A stretch of DNA of 5,287 nucleotides from Candidatus Poribacteria bacterium. GTDB lineage: Bacteria > Poribacteria > WGA-4E > PCPOR2b. The notes beneath the pieces are model-generated. The model saw only the letters and a program-made list of their open reading frames with translations. It was not told the origin of the DNA and did not search any database. The DNA is taken from contig JAPUIP010000076.1 of NCBI GenBank assembly GCA_027296925.1, positions 1-5,287 on the forward strand, in the 5' to 3' direction. Shown piece after piece: positions 1 to 4,943 of the stretch. The first letter of the stretch is position 1. Every line of letters starts with the position of its first letter. A program made the translations under genes and the position numbers.

Positions 1-60
1 TTTACGAAAGGGGGGAACGGCTTCCCTCTTTTTCAAAGGGGGATTGAGGGGGATTTTTTA
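1..60. repeat. G-rich intergenic repeat-like sequence
   Basis: The octamer GGGGGATT occurs twice as a direct repeat (38-45 and 48-55), separated by GA and followed by a run of T. A further G run lies at 10-15. This composition, G runs alternating with short A/T tracts, is unlike the neighbouring coding DNA. From memory it resembles dispersed 'CCCCCTCAATCCCCC'-type intergenic repeats seen in several bacterial phyla. Nothing coding is visible in bases 1-118. Whether it is a genomic repeat needs copies elsewhere, which this window cannot show. Confidence 0.4.
7..32 (+). terminator. Possible terminator hairpin
   Basis: Bases 7-17 can pair with 22-32 around the 4-base loop CGGC, giving an 11-bp stem with two G-U pairs in plus-strand RNA. 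The 3' arm runs into five T residues (29-33). It would best end a plus-strand gene lying left of the window. In minus-strand RNA the two G-U pairs become A-C mismatches, so the stem is weaker, though it could still help stop the minus-strand operon that ends at 119. A minor 5-bp hairpin (92-96 with 103-107) lies nearer that stop codon but has no T run. No convincing terminator for the minus operon is seen. Confidence 0.3.
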
Positions 61-118
61 GAGTGTCTCACTGAAAACTGCAAACGGTATAGTATCTTGA
101 CTGATACACCAGATTCGC

Positions 119-1126
119 TCAAGAAACAATATGACGGTGGCCGCCGAATTCCACCCGGGTGCCCAGATTTGTCTCGATCGCTTTCTGATAAATGTAATGC
201 GCTGAAGCCACATCTTCTACGCCCAGCCCCAGCGATTTGAACAAAGTGATTTCCTCGGACGACCGTCGGCCTGGAACCTGTCCCAGCAGGATTTCCCCGA
301 TTTCGCCCTGAATGTGGTCATCCCCAATCACTCCCTCCTGCTTTGGTATCAAGAAATCACCGGACTCATTAAAGGTCGATTCGCGGCGGTCCACAAACAG
401 CCGTGATTTCACCACCGCTGACGTGTCGAGTTCGCGGACGGACGGGCCGTAAGCCCCCACAGCGTTGATGTGCACTCCCGGCGCCAGCCATTCACCTATC
501 AGCACCGGCGCTGTAGCCGCTGTCGTCGTACAAATGAGGTCTGCCCCCGCGACGGCCTCCTGGGCGGTTGTCATTGCCGTCACCGGGATGCCGTGCCGTT
601 CCGACCCGCGTTGCGCGAATGTTTCCGCGTGAGCCCGGGTTCGGCTCCACACCCGCACCTGCTTGACCTGGCGTGCCACTCGCATCGCCTCCAGATGCAC
701 CTGAGCCTGCACCCCAGAGCCGAGGATGGCGAGATCCGCCGCTTCTGCGCGGGCCAGCAGTTTTGTCGCCACGCCGCTGACCGCCGCCGTCCGGATGGCT
801 GAAACTGCGGTGGCGTCAATCATCGCCAGTAGGCGACCATGCGTTGTCTCGAAGAGCATCACTGCTCCCTGGTGTGAATCGTACGCGGTGCCGTGATTGC
901 TGGGGAAGATACTGAGGACTTTCAACCCCATGGCGTTGATGTCGTCCAGATAGGCAGGCATCATACCGAGCACGCCCACCTTTTCGGGCAGCCACATCCC
1001 TTGACGCAGCGGGTTGATGGCGTCCCCTCGTCCCAGCGTTTTGAGTGCCTCCGCCATCACGTTCATGCATTCGTCCATCGGCAGCAATCGATCCACTTCT
1101 GTTTGATTGATGATGAGGACTTCCAT
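119..1126 (-). CDS. Ornithine cyclodeaminase/mu-crystallin family protein
   Basis: 335-residue cytosolic NAD(P)-binding protein of the OCD/mu-crystallin family, whose members include ornithine cyclodeaminase, alanine dehydrogenase and ketimine reductases. Seen: the family segment AVSAIRTAA (about residues 107-115), the dinucleotide-binding loop ILGSGVQAQ (about 134-142), VWSRT after the second strand, and a typical C-terminal ESGDFLIP...GEIGEILLG stretch. R41, K69 and R112 fall where I recall the substrate-carboxylate residues of Pseudomonas ornithine cyclodeaminase (R45, K69, R112). The catalytic Asp in its GGDCPGKTEL stretch is replaced: this protein reads GAYGPSVREL (224-233), with Tyr at that place. 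True ornithine deamination is therefore unlikely; an imine/keto-acid reductase or amino-acid dehydrogenase role is an inference. The ATG at 1126 is chosen over one at 1207 because it fits family length and residue numbering and has GGAAGGA about 10 bases upstream. It is the last gene of the minus cluster. Confidence 0.88.
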   Translation of the reverse strand: MEVLIINQTEVDRLLPMDECMNVMAEALKTLGRGDAINPLRQGMWLPEKVGVLGMMPAYLDDINAMGLKVLSIFPSNHGTAYDSHQGAVMLFETTHGRLLAMIDATAVSAIRTAAVSGVATKLLARAEAADLAILGSGVQAQVHLEAMRVARQVKQVRVWSRTRAHAETFAQRGSERHGIPVTAMTTAQEAVAGADLICTTTAATAPVLIGEWLAPGVHINAVGAYGPSVRELDTSAVVKSRLFVDRRESTFNESGDFLIPKQEGVIGDDHIQGEIGEILLGQVPGRRSSEEITLFKSLGLGVEDVASAHYIYQKAIETNLGTRVEFGGHRHIVS

Positions 1127-1164
1127 AGAAACTTCGTCCTTCCCAGATCCGGTTTCGCTAATGA

Positions 1165-1181
1165 TACCATCTTGCATGGTA
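1165..1181. promoter_or_regulatory. Small inverted repeat upstream of the OCD-like gene
   Basis: TACCAT (1165-1170) and ATGGTA (1176-1181) form a perfect 6-bp inverted repeat with a 5-base loop. It lies about 40 bases upstream of the preferred start at 1126 on the minus strand. It could be a regulator site or a small RNA hairpin in the leader, but an inverted repeat this short can arise by chance. No good paired -35/-10 boxes were found next to it. Confidence 0.22.
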
Positions 1182-1228
1182 AAGCACCACGATAAATTCT
1201 CGTGCAATCGCCGCTTCGAGAGCTTGAA

Positions 1229-1257
1229 CCTTCCGGAGATTCAAAATCTTCGGAAGG
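1229..1257. other. Strong intercistronic hairpin
   Basis: The arms 1229-1240 and 1246-1257 pair over 12 positions around the 5-base loop TCAAA. Eleven pairs are Watson-Crick. The remaining one (1236/1250) is G-U in plus-strand RNA and C-A in minus-strand RNA. The hairpin lies in the 150-base gap between the stop of the UxuA-like gene (1277) and the start of the OCD-like gene (1126). No T run follows it on either strand, so it is not a classic intrinsic terminator. It may protect the 3' end of the upstream message, attenuate read-through, or be a dispersed palindromic repeat. Confidence 0.6.
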
Positions 1258-1276
1258 ATTTAGCCACTTGAAAGGA

Positions 1277-2155
1277 CTATGCTTCGACCGCCTGATCCAA
1301 AGCCCGAATATAGCCGATTGTCCAGGCGAGACCCGCGGCGGAATCTCCGGCAATCGCAGGGAAGTGCTCCGGATAGATCTGCCCCTGGTAGTTGATCTGC
1401 TTGAGTGCGCGAATGGAGCCGACCATATCGACCTCGCCAGTACCGAAGGCAACTTCCAGGTAGCCCATGTTCGCCAGGCGTTGTTCAACCTCCGCTGAGA
1501 CATCACCTGAGACCCGGGTGACGATATCGCGGATGTGGAACATGAAGATCTGATCGCCGTAGTTCAGAATATCGGTCGCTAGATCGTCGCCTGCAAGCTG
1601 GGATTTTCCCTGGCAGAACGTGACGCCGTGCACCGGACTCTGGACTTCATTCAGCAGCCGCGACATTGTCTCGTAATTCCAGAGCAGACGGTCGGGAAGG
1701 TGATAGTGATGGGTGGAGATCCGAACGCCGGCGTTTTCGGCAATACCGCTGAGTTCGCGGTAAACGTCAACCAGGCCATCCCAGAGTTGAGCTTTCTTGG
1801 CTGCATCCGACGGCGCGGGGTTAACATTCAGGTAGAGATGCAGGTAGGGAACGCCAGCCTCACCCATCCCTTGAATAATACGTCCAATGACGTCCAGTTC
1901 GCTCGCTCGGGCTTCGGCATCAGAGAAAGCTTCCTGGCTGATGCGTGGCGGGGTTAGCGCAGCAAGAGTAACGCCTCCAGCCGCGTATTGGCGGGCAAGG
2001 TCTTTCAACGTGCTGGCCGAGGGAACACCGTCGGTAGCGTCCCCGGCGATTGATGCCGCGCTGGGGACAATGTGGTGAACATCCGTATCCTGACAGAAGG
2101 CGAGATTGCGATCGTGATCTGTGCCATAAGGGGCGAAGATGCCTATCTGTAACAT
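1277..2155 (-). CDS. Mannonate dehydratase-like (UxuA-type) TIM-barrel protein
   Basis: 292-residue cytosolic protein resembling the C-terminal two thirds of UxuA, the metal-dependent enzyme that dehydrates D-mannonate to 2-keto-3-deoxygluconate. Seen in order: start LQIGIFAPYG, a strand YLHLYLNVNP (about 104-113), HHYHLP (149-154), GVTFCQG (177-183) matching the UxuA 'FCTGS' strand, FHIRD (206-210) matching 'HLRN', GEVDM (240-244) and YPEHFP (261-266) matching 'PDH'. The expected metal ligands His, Cys, His, Asp would map to H151 or a neighbour, C181, H207 and E263 or H264; Glu stands where UxuA has Asp. The protein is about 100 residues shorter than E. coli UxuA, so it may act on another sugar acid, or be an isomerase or epimerase. 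The ATG at 2155 is chosen over 2176 because GGAGG (2165-2161) sits 5 bases before it. Confidence 0.8.
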   Translation of the reverse strand: MLQIGIFAPYGTDHDRNLAFCQDTDVHHIVPSAASIAGDATDGVPSASTLKDLARQYAAGGVTLAALTPPRISQEAFSDAEARASELDVIGRIIQGMGEAGVPYLHLYLNVNPAPSDAAKKAQLWDGLVDVYRELSGIAENAGVRISTHHYHLPDRLLWNYETMSRLLNEVQSPVHGVTFCQGKSQLAGDDLATDILNYGDQIFMFHIRDIVTRVSGDVSAEVEQRLANMGYLEVAFGTGEVDMVGSIRALKQINYQGQIYPEHFPAIAGDSAAGLAWTIGYIRALDQAVEA

Positions 2156-2160
2156 GGTAA

Positions 2161-2165
2161 CCTCC
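2161..2165 (-). promoter_or_regulatory. Ribosome binding site of the UxuA-like gene
   Basis: GGAGG read on the minus strand, 5 bases before the ATG at 2155. It lies inside the alternative longer reading from 2176, so it decides for the shorter start. Confidence 0.75.
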
Positions 2166-2202
2166 GTATGATTCAAGAATTCTAGCTGCTTAGCATTGTC
2201 AT

Positions 2203-2239
2203 ATTGATGCTGGGCTTTCGATTGATACTGCGCTTTTCG
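2203..2239. repeat. 18-base direct repeat in the intergenic gap
   Basis: ATTGATGCTGGGCTTTCG (2203-2220) is followed directly by ATTGATACTGCGCTTTTCG (2221-2239). The two copies differ at two positions plus one extra T. A weaker third copy starts at 2281 (ATTGATGCGCAG followed by a T run). All lie between the Gfo/Idh/MocA gene (ends 2310) and the UxuA-like gene (starts 2155), so they may be operator half-sites or a decayed tandem duplication. On the minus strand a perfect TTGACA occurs at 2306-2301, but the hexamer 17 bases further on (AATGAA) is a poor -10, so a promoter here is only a weak possibility. Confidence 0.5.
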
Positions 2240-2309
2240 AACACAGGCATCGACTTCACGGGTAAAACGTCAGCCGGTTCATTGATGCGCAGTTTTTCCC
2301 TGTCAACGT

Positions 2310-3422
2310 TCAACCGCCGGGGATGTAGAGGCTGCGATCAGCAACCGGTAACGCGACACGTTCGCCGCCTTGCAAGTGCGAGTGGGCAATCCCAAACTGT
2401 GCCTCCACAGATTGCATCGTCACGTCAATATTCCCGTCGGTGCGTTCTCCTGTTTCGATTTCGCGGATGATGTTCCGAATCGTGCACACCGTCGGACTCT
2501 CGCCGGTCGGCTTGATTATCTTTTCATCGACCGCCGAACCGCCCTTCACACCACGCCGGACGCAGAAGACATCGCCGTTATCCCATGCGTAGGCGCGCCC
2601 TTCAGTACCGTGCACGTCAATACTGAACGGCCCGGCAATCGGCACAAAAATCCCTTCGGTGTTGTTCGCATATCCAATCCGGAAGTATCCGACCATCGGA
2701 TCGGCGATCTCCTCTCCGGGCGGCGGTACAAAGCAATGCCCGGCGGAGTCATAGTGAGGAAACGCGCGAGGACGCTGTTGGCCCATACCGGCAGCGAGTG
2801 GGTCGTCCTTATCCACCAGGCGACCCTCCACCCAGCTTGGCGCCGGATCGCCCAGCAACATCGAAACCAGGTCCAGTGTGTGCGGGTGGTGTTTAATAAT
2901 GTCGGTATACGTATACATGACGGCATAACGCGGCTCTCCGATATCGCCCCGAGCGATGGCATCACGCAGGCGAATGTAACCGTCGTGGTGTCGGCGCATT
3001 GCCCCCCAGTTGAACGCCACATTGTTTCCTTTGAGGGCGGCAACGATACGGTCGGCTTCTGCGAGCGAGGCGCACAATCCCTTTTCGGCGTATATGCCCC
3101 GTACCCCATGCTCCGCTGCGAAGATGATCGGTTCGGCGCGTGCGAACGACGGCGTGGTCACGCTCACGATATCCGGCTGCTCTTTCTCGATCATCTCGCA
3201 GTAGTCGAGGTACGTGTTGGTGATACCAAACCGTTCGGTAAAACGCTTCAAGCGCTCAGTGCCGCGGTTTGCGACGGAGACCACCTCCGTCTGCTCTATG
3301 GCGGTATAGGCGCTGAAGTGTCCATAAGGGCTCGAAAATTGGTTGGGCGAAAGCTCATCTTCAATCAATCCGCCCATGCGGCCGGTGCCGATGATGGCAA
3401 CGCGATATTCTGAATGCTTCAT
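2310..3422 (-). CDS. Gfo/Idh/MocA family oxidoreductase
   Basis: 370-residue NAD(P)-dependent dehydrogenase of the Gfo/Idh/MocA family, cytosolic, likely oxidising or reducing a hydroxyl of a sugar, inositol or sugar acid. Seen: N-terminal Rossmann strand and loop VAIIGTGRMGG (8-18), second strand VVSVANRG, the family strand DIVSVTTPS (about 84-92), AEKGLCAS (112-119) at the place of the usual 'EKP' lysine motif (K114), and HHPHTLDLVSMLLG (178-191), which gives the H...D pair (H181, D184) expected in the active site. The C-terminal half is the usual alpha/beta substrate domain. Pro of EKP is replaced by Gly, which is tolerated in the family. The start at 3422 has AAAGGAG 5 bases upstream. A longer reading from 3455 would overlap the stop of the preceding gene and lacks such a site. 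The 26-base gap to the enolase-superfamily gene points to co-transcription. Confidence 0.9.
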   Translation of the reverse strand: MKHSEYRVAIIGTGRMGGLIEDELSPNQFSSPYGHFSAYTAIEQTEVVSVANRGTERLKRFTERFGITNTYLDYCEMIEKEQPDIVSVTTPSFARAEPIIFAAEHGVRGIYAEKGLCASLAEADRIVAALKGNNVAFNWGAMRRHHDGYIRLRDAIARGDIGEPRYAVMYTYTDIIKHHPHTLDLVSMLLGDPAPSWVEGRLVDKDDPLAAGMGQQRPRAFPHYDSAGHCFVPPPGEEIADPMVGYFRIGYANNTEGIFVPIAGPFSIDVHGTEGRAYAWDNGDVFCVRRGVKGGSAVDEKIIKPTGESPTVCTIRNIIREIETGERTDGNIDVTMQSVEAQFGIAHSHLQGGERVALPVADRSLYIPGG

Positions 3423-3427
3423 GGGTG

Positions 3428-3434
3428 CTCCTTT
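3428..3434 (-). promoter_or_regulatory. Ribosome binding site of the Gfo/Idh/MocA gene
   Basis: AAAGGAG on the minus strand, with 5 bases between it and the ATG at 3422. It sits in the 26-base gap after the stop codon of the preceding gene and fixes the start over the ATG at 3455, which overlaps that stop. Confidence 0.75.
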
Positions 3435-3448
3435 CGTCTGAAGTGGAT

Positions 3449-4555
3449 TTACCATAATCGTTGAGCGGTCAACCGTTCTTCGTCGAGTTCCAGCCCCAAT
3501 CCGGGCCCTTCCGGAACGATGATATGTCCCGCCTCGTAGTGCACCGGCGCCTTGACAACACGCTCATGGTAAACCAGCGGGCCGGCAGGATAACACGGGA
3601 AATCCACATTGGGCAACGCTGCAACCAGATGGGCGCGGGCGGCCGTGCCAATGGAGAGCTCCACTGTGCTGCCCAGCAACGTCTGAATTCCGAAAATCTC
3701 CGCCAGTCCGAACATCTTATAGCACGCGGTCATGCCGGCATAACCCACACCGAGATTGAAAATATCCACCGCTTCGTGGCGCGCCAACTGGACGGCGACG
3801 GCGGCGTCTGCGACATGCTCGCTGATTGGTAACGCCACAGCCGCTCGTACGGCGCGAAAATCCTCGATGGGGGCATGATGGCGTCCCTTGACAGGGGATT
3901 CAACAAGATTTGGATTGAACGGGGTAAAGCGTCTAATGACATCAATCGCCGTCTCGACGTCAAACCTTCCGCTCGCATCCAGTGCGTTGATCTCTACATC
4001 GTCGCCCCACCGTTCGCGCAATTGAGTCAGAAAGCGTTCATCCACCGTCAGGTTCGCGCCGAAATAGTAGCGAATCGTCGAGTGGCCTTGAGCCAGCAGT
4101 CGCTCAATGCGCGCAAGATTTGCCTCAACATCGGCTTCGGTCTTGCATGGCGCCAGCGGGTAGGCAAAGGGAATGCGCTCGCGGTATTTCCCGCCGAACA
4201 GTTGATAAAGCGGCACGTCCAGTGCTTTGCCGATGGCATCGTGCAGCGCGATGTCAATGCCGCCGACCACTTGATGTTCCCACGTTTGGCCCCCGAGGGC
4301 GACCTGGATGGCGGTCAGCTCGAAGGGGCTGCGTCCGAGGAGCAGCGGCTCCAATCGAGCGTGCAGGGCGTTAACCGTTTCCGGCGTCAGGGAAAAGTTC
4401 ACATCCGACATCTCTCCCAGTCCCGTGATGCCCGCATCCGTGTGTAGCCGGACGATGATGTGGTGCGAAACCGCCTTCTCTGGATCCGAAGGACTGGTGC
4501 GTCCCATTTCGCGTGTTGCGTAAATCGGTCTGAGTTCGATGCTCGTAATCTTCAT
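3449..4555 (-). CDS. Enolase-superfamily (mandelate racemase/muconate lactonizing type) protein, atypical active site
   Basis: 368-residue full-length member of the MR/MLE group of the enolase superfamily, Mg-dependent enzymes that abstract a proton next to a carboxylate (dehydratases, epimerases, cycloisomerases). Seen: N-terminal capping domain (1 to about 120) with GITGLGEMSD and GGIDIALHDAIGKAL (98-112), then the barrel with LDASGRFD (192-199), LVESPVKG (217-224), PISEHVADA (243-251) and TVELSIGTAARAHL (297-310). D193, E219 and probably E246 are the metal ligands. The usual KxK on the second barrel strand is absent: the segment reads TIRYYFGAN (160-168), placing R162 and Y164 there. The opposite lysine of the sixth strand (normally NLKVS...GG) reads NLGVGYAGMT, with Gly269. 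Racemase or MLE-type lysine chemistry is therefore unlikely; a dehydratase using Arg/Tyr is an inference. ATG 4555 has AAAGG 5 bases upstream. First gene of the cluster. Confidence 0.9.
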   Translation of the reverse strand: MKITSIELRPIYATREMGRTSPSDPEKAVSHHIIVRLHTDAGITGLGEMSDVNFSLTPETVNALHARLEPLLLGRSPFELTAIQVALGGQTWEHQVVGGIDIALHDAIGKALDVPLYQLFGGKYRERIPFAYPLAPCKTEADVEANLARIERLLAQGHSTIRYYFGANLTVDERFLTQLRERWGDDVEINALDASGRFDVETAIDVIRRFTPFNPNLVESPVKGRHHAPIEDFRAVRAAVALPISEHVADAAVAVQLARHEAVDIFNLGVGYAGMTACYKMFGLAEIFGIQTLLGSTVELSIGTAARAHLVAALPNVDFPCYPAGPLVYHERVVKAPVHYEAGHIIVPEGPGLGLELDEERLTAQRLW

Positions 4556-4573
4556 CTCTACCTTTCAATAGTC

Positions 4574-4579
4574 ATAATA
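4574..4579 (-). promoter_or_regulatory. Possible -10 box of the minus-strand cluster
   Basis: TATTAT on the minus strand matches TATAAT at five of six positions. It lies about 20 bases before the ATG at 4555, giving a very short leader with AAAGG (4565-4561) as ribosome binding site. No good -35 box is seen at 16-18 bases; the hairpin 4594-4616 occupies that place, so an activator or another sigma factor might be needed. Confidence 0.3.
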
Positions 4580-4593
4580 CGACTTTTTCACTT

Positions 4594-4616
4594 AGCCCTG
4601 ATCTAAAGATCGGGCT
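4594..4616. repeat. Palindrome with one bulged base
   Basis: AGCCC-T-GATC (4594-4603) pairs with GATCGGGCT (4608-4616) around TAAA, leaving one bulged T at 4599; the stem has 9 bp. It lies directly upstream of the putative promoter of the minus cluster. No T run follows on the plus strand. It could be an operator, a terminator-like end for one direction, or a dispersed palindrome of the same kind as its neighbours. Confidence 0.6.
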
Positions 4617-4620
4617 GATA

Positions 4621-4688
4621 GCTCAAGTCCACTTCAGTGGACTCGGATTGTTCGTTTGAGTCGTCTTCAGACGACTTTGGCTTTGAGC
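4621..4688. repeat. Twin TTCA-loop hairpins inside an outer inverted repeat
   Basis: Two perfect 7-bp hairpins, AGTCCAC-TTCA-GTGGACT (4626-4643) and AGTCGTC-TTCA-GACGACT (4659-4676), begin 33 bases apart and share the loop and outer stem AGTC/GACT. The two inner stem positions that differ are changed on both arms, so pairing is kept. They are enclosed by GCTCA (4621-4625) and TGAGC (4684-4688), which could close a three-way junction. This looks like a REP-type or other dispersed palindromic element; no transposase gene lies in the window. Confidence 0.7.
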
Positions 4689-4750
4689 CAGGTCGGCTGC
4701 CCCCTCAAAGTTCCCCTCGAAGCTCGGGACAGGCGGGGCAAGCACCCTCC

Positions 4751-4795
4751 CTCGAAGCTTACCTCGAAGCTTACTTCGAAGCTTACTTCGAAGCT
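4751..4795. repeat. 12-base tandem repeat
   Basis: Units start at 4751 and 4763 (both CTCGAAGCTTAC), 4775 (TTCGAAGCTTAC) and 4787 (TTCGAAGCT, truncated). Each unit contains overlapping TTCGAA- and AAGCTT-like palindromes. Decayed relatives lie upstream: CTCGAAGCTCGGG at 4716 and CTCAAAGTTCC around 4704. The period is a multiple of three, which explains the long spurious open frames on both strands. Confidence 0.9.
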
Positions 4796-4822
4796 CAGCA
4801 CAGGCAGCACAGGCGGCACAGG
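4796..4822. repeat. 9-base tandem repeat
   Basis: CAGCACAGG at 4796-4804 and 4805-4813 and CGGCACAGG at 4814-4822, directly after the 12-base array, with a related GGGACAGGCGGGG at 4726-4738. The similar sequence (ACAGGCGGG) before and after the 12-base array suggests that the whole block grew by slippage or duplication. Confidence 0.8.
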
Positions 4823-4841
4823 CGGGATTCCATAACGGGCA

Positions 4842-4899
4842 TTTCACTTCCACGCGGGTGGAGAACTTCAGTTCAAGGCGCCTGGGTTCATAAGTGAAA
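4842..4899. repeat. Branched palindromic element
   Basis: TTTCACTT (4842-4849) and AAGTGAAA (4892-4899) are perfect inverted repeats 42 bases apart. Between them lie CCAC-GCGG-GTGG (4850-4861), GAAC-TTCA-GTTC (4863-4874) and the palindrome AGGCGCCT (4876-4883). Folded, this gives a closing stem with two or three small arms. The middle arm has the same CTTCAG core as the twin hairpins at 4626-4676, so the elements may be related. Confidence 0.5.
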
Positions 4900-4905
4900 A
4901 ACTCG

Positions 4906-4929
4906 TATGATGTACACGATTTTTCGTGT
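4906..4929 (+). promoter_or_regulatory. Possible -10 box and overlapping palindrome before the small gene
   Basis: TATGAT (4906-4911) matches TATAAT at five of six positions, without a clear -35 box. Directly after it ACACGA (4914-4919) and TCGTGT (4924-4929) form a perfect inverted repeat with a TTTT spacer, where the transcription start would fall. This arrangement would suit an autoregulatory operator or a 5' hairpin on the message. The palindrome ends 4 bases before the ribosome binding site. Confidence 0.35.
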
Positions 4930-4933
4930 TGTT

Positions 4934-4938
4934 GGAGG
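4934..4938 (+). promoter_or_regulatory. Ribosome binding site of the 86-residue gene
   Basis: GGAGG, 5 bases before the ATG at 4944. It lies downstream of a possible GTG start at 4926 in the same frame, so the ATG is preferred. Confidence 0.75.
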
Positions 4939-4943
4939 ATTTG

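Larger units (their letters stand above)
4556..4943. other. Repeat-rich intergenic region between divergent units
   Basis: 388 bases between the start codons of the minus-strand cluster and the plus-strand small gene. From left to right it holds a possible minus -10 box, a bulged hairpin, twin TTCA-loop hairpins, a 12-base tandem repeat, a 9-base tandem repeat, a branched palindrome, a possible plus -10 box overlapping a small palindrome, and a ribosome binding site. Long open frames crossing it on both strands are products of the tandem repeats (low-complexity KLRS/KLRG or LEAY/FEAY) and have no family look, so I do not call them genes. Confidence 0.8.

Noticed and set aside
1127..1207. N-terminal extension of the OCD-like protein from the ATG at 1207
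   Set aside because: The extra 27 residues have no family counterpart, and the ATG at 1126 has a purine-rich ribosome binding site and gives residue numbering that matches the family.
2278..2306. Minus-strand promoter with a perfect TTGACA for the UxuA-like gene
   Set aside because: The hexamer at 17-base spacing is AATGAA, a poor -10, and the site would leave a leader of about 120 bases; not strong enough to list as a feature.
2370..3413. Long plus-strand open frame (347 codons) opposite the Gfo/Idh/MocA gene
   Set aside because: It lies almost entirely antisense to a gene with clear family motifs, has no recognisable motif itself and is Arg/His/Cys-rich as expected for a shadow frame.
4751..4822. 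CRISPR-like array
   Set aside because: The units are 12 and 9 bases and directly adjacent, with no spacers and no cas genes; this is a simple tandem repeat.
4637..4897. Plus-strand open frame (86 codons) across the tandem repeats
   Set aside because: The composition is only repeat translation (LEAY/FEAY, then His/Arg-rich), and no ribosome binding site is evident.
4842..4899. Possible tRNA because of a closing stem, inner arms and a GGGTTCATA stretch
   Set aside because: Too short, the presumed T-stem does not pair, and no anticodon arm with a 7-base loop can be drawn.
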